From Luteococcus sp038433155 (GTDB lineage: Bacteria; Actinomycetota; Actinomycetes; Propionibacteriales; Propionibacteriaceae): DNA of 64,000 bases. Below the pieces are notes generated by a model. The model was not told where the DNA came from and searched no databases. It saw only the letters and a list, made by a program, of their open reading frames with translations. The stretch covers positions 138,944-202,943 of the forward strand of contig NZ_JBCDMW010000022.1 in assembly GCF_038433155.1 (NCBI RefSeq), written 5' to 3'. Shown piece by piece: positions 56,895 through 64,000 of this stretch. How positions within the stretch are numbered: position 1 is the first letter of the stretch; each line of letters opens with the position of its first letter. The position numbers were made by a program, and so were the translations under genes.

Positions 56895-58868
56895 GTGATT
56901 CCAGCTCTTGACTCCAGCCGCATCGATCCCGCGATCCGGCCCCAGGATGACCTCTTCCGGCATGTCAACGGCGCCTGGCTGGCCCAGGCCCCGATCGACC
57001 CGGACAAGCCCTCGGCCGGCAGTTTCGTCGACCTGACGGAGAAGTCCCGCCGGGCGGTGCGGGAGATCATCGAGGAACTGGCCGCCCGGCCCGGGGTGGA
57101 GAAACCCGTCGAGGAGGCGGACAAGGTGGCCACCCTCTACCGGGACTTCCTGGACACCGACGCCATCGAGGCGCTGTGCGCGGGCCCGCTGGAACCGCTG
57201 CTGGACCGGGTGGATCGGATCGTGGGCGTCGAGGAGCTGGCGGAGCACTGGGGCTGGAGCCTGGCGCACGGGATTGGTGCGCTGGTGCAGCTTGGCCCTG
57301 ACGCGGACATGGCCGACCCCACCCGGTATGCGCTCTTCCTGGAACAGGGCGGGATCGGGCTGCCGGACCGGGACTACTACCTGGCCGAGGAGCACGCCGA
57401 GCTGCTGGCGGCCTACCGGGCCCATGTGGAACGCAGCCTGTCCCTGGCCGGCGTGTCCGACGCCGCGGAGCAGGCCGCACAGGTGGTGGCCCTGGAGACC
57501 GAGATCGCCCGTCGCCACTGGGCCCGGGAACGGACCCGGGACCTGGCCGCCAAGTACAACCCCACCAGTTGGCTGCGGTTGACCGACGAGGTGCCCGGGC
57601 TGCACCTGGACCGGCTGGCGGCGGGGATGCAGGCCAACCCGGAGCAGCTGGACCTTGTGGTCAACGGCCAGCCCAGCTTCCTCACCGAGGCGGCCGAGCT
57701 GCTCACCATCGAGCGACTGCCGCAGTGGCGGGCCTGGTGCCGGTGGCGGATTGTCACCGCGCTGTCCCCCTGGCTGTCCACCGCCTTCGTCGACGAGCGG
57801 TTCGACTTCTACGAGCGCACCCTGCAGGGCGTCGAGCAGCAGCGGCCCCGCTGGAAGCGGGGGGTGGCCCTGGTGGAGGGCGCCATGGGTGAGGCCGTCG
57901 GCAAGGTCTACGTGCAGCGCTACTTCCCCGCATCCGCCAAGGAGCGGATGGACGAGCTGGTGGCCAACCTGCTGGCCGCCTACCGCGAGTCGATCACGGC
58001 CCTGGACTGGATGGGTGAGGACACCCGGGCGGAGGCGCTGCGCAAACTGGACGCCTTCACCCCCAAGATCGGCCACCCGGAGAACTTCCGGGACTACTCC
58101 GCGCTGGAACTCATCCCCGGTGACCTGGTGGGCAATGTGCTGCGCGTCGACGAATTCGAGACCCGCTACCAGCTGGCCAAGCTGACCCGGCCGGTGGATG
58201 GCGACGAGTGGCTGATGACCCCGCAGACGGTCAATGCCTACTACCACCCCTTGCGCAATGAGATCGTCTTCCCGGCCGCGATCCTGCAACCGCCCTTCTT
58301 CAACCCGGATGCCGACGACGCGGTCAACTATGGCGGCATCGGCTCGGTGATCGGGCACGAGATCGGCCATGGCTTCGACGACCAGGGGTCCACCTGCGAC
58401 GGCGACGGCAAGCTGCGCAACTGGTGGACTGACGCGGACCGGGCGGCCTTCACCGAACGCACCGCAGCGCTGGTGGAGCAGTTCAACGCGCTGACCCCGC
58501 TGGAGCTGGCCGACGACCAGCCGCCGGTGCACGTCAACGGTGCCTTCACCATTGGGGAGAACATCGGTGACCTGGGCGGGGTGGGGATTGCGCTGAAGGC
58601 CTGGCGGATGGCCACCGACGGGGTGGAGCCGGAGCCGGTCGACGGATTGACCGGCACCCAACGCTTCTTCCACGGCTACGCCACCATCTGGTCCAGCAAG
58701 GCCCGCAATGAGCATGCCCGCCGAATGCTGGTGGTGGACCCGCACTCCCCCGCGGAGTTCCGGTGCAACCAGATCCTGCGCAATGTGGATGCCTTCCACG
58801 AGGCCTTCGGCACCACTGCCCAGGACGGCATGTGGCTCGCCCCCGAGGATCGGGTGACCATCTGGTGA
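56895..58868 (+). CDS. M13-family zinc metallopeptidase
   Basis: A 657-residue neprilysin-like peptidase. The zinc motif HEIGH is in VIGHEIGHGFDDQGS (about 483-490), the third ligand Glu is in GENIGDLGGV, and NAYYHPLRNEIVFPAAILQPPFF holds the substrate-binding NAYY. No signal peptide or membrane anchor is seen, so unlike eukaryotic members it is probably cytoplasmic, as for many bacterial PepO proteins. I start at a GTG at 56895 (MIPALDSSRI) with TAGATT 7 bases upstream, rather than a TTG three codons earlier. Confidence 0.92.
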   Translation: MIPALDSSRIDPAIRPQDDLFRHVNGAWLAQAPIDPDKPSAGSFVDLTEKSRRAVREIIEELAARPGVEKPVEEADKVATLYRDFLDTDAIEALCAGPLEPLLDRVDRIVGVEELAEHWGWSLAHGIGALVQLGPDADMADPTRYALFLEQGGIGLPDRDYYLAEEHAELLAAYRAHVERSLSLAGVSDAAEQAAQVVALETEIARRHWARERTRDLAAKYNPTSWLRLTDEVPGLHLDRLAAGMQANPEQLDLVVNGQPSFLTEAAELLTIERLPQWRAWCRWRIVTALSPWLSTAFVDERFDFYERTLQGVEQQRPRWKRGVALVEGAMGEAVGKVYVQRYFPASAKERMDELVANLLAAYRESITALDWMGEDTRAEALRKLDAFTPKIGHPENFRDYSALELIPGDLVGNVLRVDEFETRYQLAKLTRPVDGDEWLMTPQTVNAYYHPLRNEIVFPAAILQPPFFNPDADDAVNYGGIGSVIGHEIGHGFDDQGSTCDGDGKLRNWWTDADRAAFTERTAALVEQFNALTPLELADDQPPVHVNGAFTIGENIGDLGGVGIALKAWRMATDGVEPEPVDGLTGTQRFFHGYATIWSSKARNEHARRMLVVDPHSPAEFRCNQILRNVDAFHEAFGTTAQDGMWLAPEDRVTIW

Positions 58869-58887
58869 GGCCCGGCCCGGGTAGACT

Positions 58888-58929
58888 CTCGCCCCGCCGT
58901 CGGTGTCCGAATCCCGACGACGGGGCGAG
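58888..58929. terminator. Terminator between M13 peptidase and sdaC
   Basis: CTCGCCCCGCCGTCGG pairs with CCGACGACGGGGCGAG with one mismatch and a 10-base loop, followed by AATTTCTTGG on the plus strand. Confidence 0.8.
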
Positions 58930-58944
58930 GAATTTCTTGGACGC

Positions 58945-60234
58945 TCAGGCCAGGAAACCGCTGACCACGGCGCTGACGGCCAGCAGTCCGGCCACCACGA
59001 CGAAGACATTGGAGGCCCGGCCGCGGTAGCGCTGCAGCACCGGCACCCGATGGATCGCCCACATCGGCAGCAGGAAGAGCACCATCGCGATGATCGGGCC
59101 GGAGAGCTGCTCGATCATCGACAGGATGCTCGGGTTGACCACGGCGGCCAGCCAGGTGGTGAGGAACATGAAGCCGGCGATGGCCTTGGTCAACAGCGGA
59201 TTGCTGATCTTGCGGGCGTCCGGGTCGGCGAAGCGGACGATGCCGGCCAGGCCCTCCGCGGCGCCCAGGTAGTGCCCGAAGAAGGAGGAGGCGATGGCGG
59301 TGATCGCCACCACCGGGCCCAGGTAGGAGATGAACGGGGCACCGTTGACATTGGCCAGGTAGCTCAGCACGGGCAGATTGGTCTTGCGGGCCTCGGCCAG
59401 GCCGTCGACACCGAGCGCCAGGACGCAGGACCAGACGAAGCCCATCGCGAAGACCACCAACAGGACCGTGGTGCGCTTGAGCACCTGGGAGGCCTTGTCC
59501 GGGGCGTGCTGGCCGTACTCCTGCTTCATCGCCAGCGAGAACTGGCTGATCGCCGGGGAATGGTTGAAGGCGAAGACCATCACCGGAATCATCAGCCAGA
59601 TCGACTTGGCCAGGCTGCCGGCCGAGGGCACGTCGGCGGTGAAGAAGTCCAGCTTCCAGCTGGGAATGAGATAGACGGTGACGCCGAAGAGCACGGCGAT
59701 CAGCGGGTAGACCAGCCAGCCGGTCACGATCAGCATGATCCGTTGCCCGGCGACCATCACGCCCATCATGGCCGCGATCAGGATGAAGCTGAGCACCGCG
59801 CGGGGCGGAGACGGCTGGTGGAACTGGTTGACGATCAGACTGTCCACGGTGTTGGTGATCCCGATGCCGTAGATCAACACGATCGGGTAGATCGCGAAGA
59901 AGTACAGCACGGTGACCAGCTTCCCGAAGCCTTCACCGAAGAAGTCCTTGGCGACGACGGTGATGTCGTCGCCGGGCCGACGGGAGTGGCAGATCATCCG
60001 GGACAGGGAACGGTGGGCCAGATAGGTCATGGGCGCCACCATCAGCGATACCACCAGCAGGGGCCAGACGCCGCCGGCGCCGGCATTGATCGGCAGGAAC
60101 AGGATGCCGGCACCGATGGCGGTGCCGAACAGGCTGATCATCCAGTTCCGGTCAAAGCCATTCCACCGCGGCGCGGTGGCTTCGATCCGTTCTGGAGCGG
60201 CCTCTTGGGCCTGGTCAGACAACATTGTCTTCAT
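58945..60234 (-). CDS. sdaC: Serine/threonine transporter (SdaC/HAAAP family)
   Basis: A 429-residue membrane permease with about 11 hydrophobic segments, starting ISLFGTAIGAGILFLPINAGAGG, the family N-terminal signature, and including VFAFNHSPAISQFS. The length equals E. coli SdaC, a proton-coupled serine importer. It follows sdaA by 38 bases, so import and deamination of serine are one unit. The start is the ATG at 60234; AGGAG lies somewhat far (12 bases). Confidence 0.9.
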   Translation of the reverse strand: MKTMLSDQAQEAAPERIEATAPRWNGFDRNWMISLFGTAIGAGILFLPINAGAGGVWPLLVVSLMVAPMTYLAHRSLSRMICHSRRPGDDITVVAKDFFGEGFGKLVTVLYFFAIYPIVLIYGIGITNTVDSLIVNQFHQPSPPRAVLSFILIAAMMGVMVAGQRIMLIVTGWLVYPLIAVLFGVTVYLIPSWKLDFFTADVPSAGSLAKSIWLMIPVMVFAFNHSPAISQFSLAMKQEYGQHAPDKASQVLKRTTVLLVVFAMGFVWSCVLALGVDGLAEARKTNLPVLSYLANVNGAPFISYLGPVVAITAIASSFFGHYLGAAEGLAGIVRFADPDARKISNPLLTKAIAGFMFLTTWLAAVVNPSILSMIEQLSGPIIAMVLFLLPMWAIHRVPVLQRYRGRASNVFVVVAGLLAVSAVVSGFLA

Positions 60235-60272
60235 GATGTGTTGATGCTCCTCAGCAGGGTTGGGTGCGTGCC

Positions 60273-61652
60273 TCAGCACGCCACGTAGTTGACCGCGAGG
60301 CCACCACGTGAGGTCTCCTTGTAGTCGCTCGACATGTCGGCGCCGGTGGTGCGCAGCGTCAGGATGGCGGCGTCCAGTGACACCTGGTGGGTGCCATCGC
60401 CGCGCAGCGCGATCCGAGCGGCATTGATCGCCTTGGTACCGGCAATCGCATTGCGTTCGATGCACGGAATCTGCACCAGGCCGGCGACCGGGTCACAGGT
60501 CAGCCCCAGGTTGTGCTCCAGCCCGATCTCCGCCGCATTCTCCACCTGGGCCGGGGTGCCGCCCCGGACCTCGCACAGGCCGGCGGCAGCCATCGAACAG
60601 GCGGAGCCAACCTCGCCCTGGCAGCCGACCTCGGCGCCCGAGATGGAGGCATTCTGCTTGATCAGGATGGTGATGGCGGCCGCAGTCAGCAGGAAGCGGA
60701 CCACGCCCTCCTCGTCGGCACCCGGGCAGAACTTCATGTAGTAGTGCAGGACGGCGGGAATGATCCCGGCCGCGCCATTGGTGGGAGCGGTCACCACCCG
60801 GCCACCCGAGGCATTCTCCTCGTTGACGGCGAGGGCAAACAGGTTCACCCAGTCCATCGCCCGCAGCGGATCCTGGGAGTCGGTCTCCGCATGCAGCGCC
60901 TGGTACAGCTTCGGGGCCCGACGCGGTACGGCCAGCCCACCCGGCAGGGCGACTTCGGTGCGACGGCAACCGTCGGTGACGCACTGTTCCATCACGCGCC
61001 AGATGTTCAACAGGGCGGCGCGGGTCTCGGCCTCGGGGCGCCAGGTGGCCTCATTGGCCAGCATCACGTCGCTGATCGACAGACCCTCCCGGGCGCAGAT
61101 CTCCAGCAACTGCTTGGCGGTGTCGAAGCGGTAGGGCAATTCCACCTCGGGGTCCAGCAGGGGGGTCCGCCGGGTGGCGGCCTGCTCGTCGATCACGAAG
61201 CCACCGCCGATCGAGTAGTAGCGGCTGCTGGCCAGCAGCCCGCCATCGGCGTCATAGGCCTCGAAGGACATGCCATTGGGGTGGGCCGGCAGGGTCTCGC
61301 GCAGGTGCAGCACCAGGTCCTCGGCGCGGTTGAAGCCGATCCGGCGGCCACCACCCAGCACCAACTGCCCGGAACTCTCCAGGGCCGCCACCCGACTGTC
61401 GACGGATTCGGTGTCGACGTGCTCCGGATCCTCCCCCATCAGCCCCAGCAACACCGCCTTGTCGGAACCATGGCCGTGGCCGGTCGCGCCCAGTGAACCG
61501 TAGAGCTGACTGCGCACCCGCGCGACGGAGCCGGTCAGGCCCGCCTGGTCCAGCTCGGCCAGGAACAGTCCCGCTGCCCGCATGGGACCGACGGTGTGCG
61601 AGGACGACGGTCCGATCCCGATCGAGTAGATGTCCAGAACGCTGAGAGCCAC
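60273..61652 (-). CDS. sdaA: L-serine ammonia-lyase
   Basis: A 459-residue iron-sulfur enzyme converting L-serine to pyruvate and ammonia. The single-chain bacterial type is clear: IYSIGIGPSSSHTVGPMRAA at the start, cysteines in LTCDPVAGLVQIPCIERN for the [4Fe-4S] cluster, and a final Cys459 (NYVAC), the C-terminal cysteine known in this family to enter its own active site. GGAAGGAA precedes the GTG start. It leads sdaC; a LysR gene lies upstream on the same strand. Confidence 0.96.
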   Translation of the reverse strand: MALSVLDIYSIGIGPSSSHTVGPMRAAGLFLAELDQAGLTGSVARVRSQLYGSLGATGHGHGSDKAVLLGLMGEDPEHVDTESVDSRVAALESSGQLVLGGGRRIGFNRAEDLVLHLRETLPAHPNGMSFEAYDADGGLLASSRYYSIGGGFVIDEQAATRRTPLLDPEVELPYRFDTAKQLLEICAREGLSISDVMLANEATWRPEAETRAALLNIWRVMEQCVTDGCRRTEVALPGGLAVPRRAPKLYQALHAETDSQDPLRAMDWVNLFALAVNEENASGGRVVTAPTNGAAGIIPAVLHYYMKFCPGADEEGVVRFLLTAAAITILIKQNASISGAEVGCQGEVGSACSMAAAGLCEVRGGTPAQVENAAEIGLEHNLGLTCDPVAGLVQIPCIERNAIAGTKAINAARIALRGDGTHQVSLDAAILTLRTTGADMSSDYKETSRGGLAVNYVAC

Positions 61653-61826
61653 GCTGTTTCCTTCCCGAGAGGCCGCTCGACGTCGTCGTCGTAGTCCGGC
61701 CGGTCACGGCGAACAGTGAATTGTCTGATCGCCAAACCAACTCTAGGGACCCGGAGAGGCCATGAGGTCCGACCTACGGATGCTCGCTGTTGACGTTTCG
61801 CAAAGGATGATTGCGGGAAAAATGGA

Positions 61827-61852
61827 CAATCAGCTGGAAATCTTGCTGATTG
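61827..61852 (-). terminator. LysR gene terminator
   Basis: CAATCAGC (61827-61834) and GCTGATTG (61845-61852) form an 8-bp perfect stem, followed on the minus strand by TCCATTTTTCCC. It overlaps the stop codon of the LysR gene. Confidence 0.75.
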
Positions 61853-62759
61853 AAGCGTTCTTGTGGCGATAGTGCTCCCGGGTGACCCGGCTGAGCTCCC
61901 CCACCACGGCACCGGCCACGGGAGAGTTCCGGCTGGCGGTGCGCACCAGGATGCGCAGTTCCCGGTAGGGGGCGTGCTCCACGTGGCGGACCATCAGGTC
62001 CGCGGTCTCCCGGCCCAGGTTGAGCGAACTCATCAACGCCACCCCGAATCCGGCGCGGACCAGACCCAGCGCGGCAACCAGATTGCTGCAGTGTGCCACC
62101 ACGCGTGGTTCGAAGCCTGCCTGCTGGCAGATGTCGCTGATCCAGGCCTCGAAGCCGGTGTGCTCGGCGTCCATCACCCACGCCTCGTCGGCGAAGTCGG
62201 CCAGGGCGGCCGGATCTGCCGGGGTGGGGCGGTGGTGGGGTGGCAGGCAGAGCACGATCTCGTCGCGGGCCAGGGGGATGACGTCGATTCCCTCCCCTGG
62301 CAAGGCGATGCTGTTGTCCACCACGGCGACGTCGATCTCGCCTTCGCGAAGCCGGGCGACACTCTCGTGCGGTTCGGTGTCCATCACCAGCAGTTCCAGC
62401 TGCGGATAGCGTTCCCGCAGGGCCATCAACACGGTGGGCAGCACGGCCGACGCGAAGCTGGGGAAGGTGCTGATCCGGATGACGCCCTCGACGCCGGTGC
62501 GGAAGCGGGCCAGGCTGCTCTCGGCCTCCTCGACGACGGCGACGATCCGCCGGTAGTGCGCCACCAGACTGGCGCCCGCCTCGTTGATCCGCACCGTGCG
62601 CCCGGTACGGTCGAACAACGGCATCCCGACGTCCTTCTCCAGCAGCGCGATCTGTTGGCTGACGGTCGACGTGGTGATGTGCAGGTGCGCGGCCGCGGAG
62701 GTCATGGTGCCGAACCGGTCGACGGCGGCCAGGACGTGCAGGCGGCGCAGGTCGAGCAT
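61830..62759 (-). CDS. LysR-family regulator
   Basis: A 309-residue regulator with the N-terminal helix-turn-helix (MLDLRRLHVLAAVDRFGTMTSAAAHLHITTSTVSQQIALLEKDVGMPLFDR) and a periplasmic-binding-like effector domain (about 90-295). GGGAG precedes the ATG. Lying directly upstream of sdaA in the same direction but closed by its own terminator, it may regulate serine catabolism; LysR genes are more often divergent from their targets, so this is only probable. Confidence 0.88.
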   Translation of the reverse strand: MLDLRRLHVLAAVDRFGTMTSAAAHLHITTSTVSQQIALLEKDVGMPLFDRTGRTVRINEAGASLVAHYRRIVAVVEEAESSLARFRTGVEGVIRISTFPSFASAVLPTVLMALRERYPQLELLVMDTEPHESVARLREGEIDVAVVDNSIALPGEGIDVIPLARDEIVLCLPPHHRPTPADPAALADFADEAWVMDAEHTGFEAWISDICQQAGFEPRVVAHCSNLVAALGLVRAGFGVALMSSLNLGRETADLMVRHVEHAPYRELRILVRTASRNSPVAGAVVGELSRVTREHYRHKNASISKISS

Positions 62760-62816
62760 CGTTACTCCCGTCGGGTACCGGTCGGAGCCACGCCTGGGGT
62801 CACGGGCGCCGGCGAG

Positions 62817-63791
62817 TCAGTTGGAGCGGCCCACCAGGTCGGTGCAGATCTTGGCCAGCGCCGTCTTGGCGTGGCCGTCGGGCAGCGGGGCCAGGTGGGA
62901 CAGGGCCAGGTCGGCGTGCCGCTGCACCTCGGCCCGGGCCTGCTCGATCACCCGGTGGGCCCGCAGGGCGGCCAGCGCCTCGGCCAACCGGTCGTCGTCG
63001 GACAGGTCGGAGGCAATCAGCTGCTTGAGCGGCTCGTCGGCCGGGTCGGTGGAGGGCTGCAGCATCAGGGTGGGCAGGGTGGGCACCCCCTCGCGCAGGT
63101 CAGTGCCGGGGGTCTTGCCGGTGACGGTGCTGGTGATGTCGATGATGTCGTCGCTCAGCTGGAAGACGACGCCGATCTGTTCCCCGAAGGCGCCCAGGGC
63201 GCGCAACACCTCGTCGGAGGCGCCGGCCACCATGCCCCCGAAGACGGCGGAGGTGGCAATCAGGGAGCCGGTCTTGTCCGCCACCACCTGCAGGTAGTGG
63301 GCCAGCGGATCGTCGCCCTCCTGCGGGCCGCGGGTCTCCGCGATCTGTCCCTGGACCAGCCGGGCGAAGGTCTCGGCCTGCAGCCGGACGTATTCGGTGC
63401 CCAGCTCGGCGACGGTGGTGGAGGCGCGGGCGAACAGGTAGTCACCCACCAGGATGGCGATCGAGTTGTCCCAGCGACGGTTGGCGCTGGGCGCCCCGCG
63501 GCGCTTGTCGGCGTCGTCCATGACGTCGTCGTGGTAGAGGCTGGCGACGTGGGTGAGTTCCACCACCAGCGCGGCTCGCACCAGGTCGGCCTCGTCGAAG
63601 TCGGCGCCGAAGTGGGAACCGAGGATCACCAAGAGCGGCCGGAAGCGCTTGCCGCCGGCGTCGATGATGTGTCGGGCGGCCTCCGTCACGAAGGGGCTGT
63701 CGGCCACTGCCGCCTGCACCAGATCCTCCTCGATCCGGGCCAGCCGAGCGGTGACCGAAGCGTCGAAGGCCTCGTCCACGACGTGCGTCAC
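62817..63791 (-). CDS. Trans-polyprenyl diphosphate synthase
   Basis: A 324-residue prenyl chain-elongating enzyme. The first Asp-rich motif is in LYHDDVMDDADKRRG and the second in QLSDDIIDITS; GGKRFRPLL and KTGSLIATSAVFGG are conserved. Bulky-residue positions before the first motif suggest a long chain such as heptaprenyl to nonaprenyl, probably for the menaquinone side chain. I start at a GTG at 63791 (MTHVVDEAFDAS) with GAGGAG just upstream; an ATG four codons earlier is possible. Confidence 0.9.
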   Translation of the reverse strand: MTHVVDEAFDASVTARLARIEEDLVQAAVADSPFVTEAARHIIDAGGKRFRPLLVILGSHFGADFDEADLVRAALVVELTHVASLYHDDVMDDADKRRGAPSANRRWDNSIAILVGDYLFARASTTVAELGTEYVRLQAETFARLVQGQIAETRGPQEGDDPLAHYLQVVADKTGSLIATSAVFGGMVAGASDEVLRALGAFGEQIGVVFQLSDDIIDITSTVTGKTPGTDLREGVPTLPTLMLQPSTDPADEPLKQLIASDLSDDDRLAEALAALRAHRVIEQARAEVQRHADLALSHLAPLPDGHAKTALAKICTDLVGRSN

Positions 63792-63900
63792 GGTTCTCCT
63801 CATTTCCTGCGGTATGGGGCCATGCAGACCGACCCCAGCCTAGTGGTTGGCCGCCCACCCGCCCAATCCCGGCGCGCGAGGCGTGCTCACCGGGCCGCCC

Positions 63901-63930
63901 CACCACGGACCCCGAGCCTGTCGAGGGGCC
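63901..63930 (+). repeat. Dispersed intergenic repeat, copy 6
   Basis: ACCCCGAGCCTGTCGAGGGG with CACCACGG before it, the inverted orientation of the repeat. The rest of the window to 64000 is a CGAG-rich stretch without a supported gene. Confidence 0.6.
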
Positions 63931-64000
63931 GCTACGAGCGCGAGGGACGAGCGTGAGTAGCTCGACGAGGCAGGGCGAGGAACGAGCCCGGTGCGCCTCG

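Noticed and set aside
61653..61826. LysR operator upstream of sdaA
   Set aside because: AATTGTCTGATCGCCAAACC contains loose T-N11-A matches only; I could not define a convincing palindrome or promoter by eye.

Overview
The window is 64 kb of high-GC DNA with actinobacterial gene order. Reading down the minus strand, tRNA-Thr, tRNA-Met, rpmG, hadA, hadB, murB, tRNA-Trp, secE, nusG, rplK, rplA, rplJ, rplL, rpoB and rpoC follow one another as in mycobacteria and their relatives. Class I fructose-bisphosphate aldolase, CRP/GlxR-type operators and many leaderless-looking starts fit the same phylum. A member of the Propionibacteriaceae is my best guess, but that is inference and no rRNA gene is present to test it.

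Region 1 (1-21 kb) is the transcription/translation core on the minus strand: rpoBC, rplJL, rplKA, nusG, secE, a WecG/TagA-type glycosyltransferase, murB, the HadAB-type dehydratase pair, rpmG and three tRNAs. Two secreted-protein genes lie inside it on the opposite strand: an NlpC/P60 wall hydrolase between rplA and rplJ, and an esterase-like-phytase protein between hadA and rpmG. SecE carries a long extension with a basic motif repeated three times, and neighbouring NusG carries an acidic extension with its own threefold repeat.

Region 2 (21-43 kb) is metabolic. A GNAT/acyl-CoA-synthetase fusion overlaps an AcuC-type deacetylase, a likely reversible lysine-acetylation pair. Next come acyl-CoA and valine catabolism genes: an SDR dehydrogenase, an acyl-CoA dehydrogenase, a TetR regulator, an AMP-forming acyl-CoA ligase, then echA, mmsB, 3-hydroxyisobutyryl-CoA hydrolase, mmsA and a thiolase. 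Three promoters here share an unusual architecture with a 24-bp palindrome that I propose as the TetR operator (one copy is degenerate), and three carry CRP-like TGTGA-N6-TCACA boxes near the start site. Between these genes sit a MarR regulator, class I aldolase, and a GntR-controlled operon of an ascorbate-type PTS (IIA, IIB, IIC) with a split transketolase.

Region 3 (42-49 kb) holds deoD, the peroxide-defence genes ahpF and ahpC separated by a 103-bp tandem repeat, a Fur/PerR-type regulator, tRNA-Tyr, yajQ, a DUF2249 protein and exonuclease III.

Region 4 (49-64 kb) contains the most unusual unit: a compact minus-strand operon of NuoB-, NuoC- and NuoI-like proteins with no NuoD or membrane subunits, followed by a polyprenol-linked mannosyltransferase and an enoyl-CoA hydratase family protein, all divergent from korAB (2-oxoglutarate:ferredoxin oxidoreductase). 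It may be a truncated ferredoxin-oxidising module. The window ends with an SRPBCC protein, an M13 metallopeptidase, the serine transporter and deaminase sdaC/sdaA, a LysR regulator and a polyprenyl diphosphate synthase.

No CRISPR array, insertion sequence, prophage or origin was seen. Seven genes share a TAnnnT box 6-7 bases before the start codon with no ribosome binding site. A short intergenic repeat with the core CGACAAGCTCGG recurs six times.
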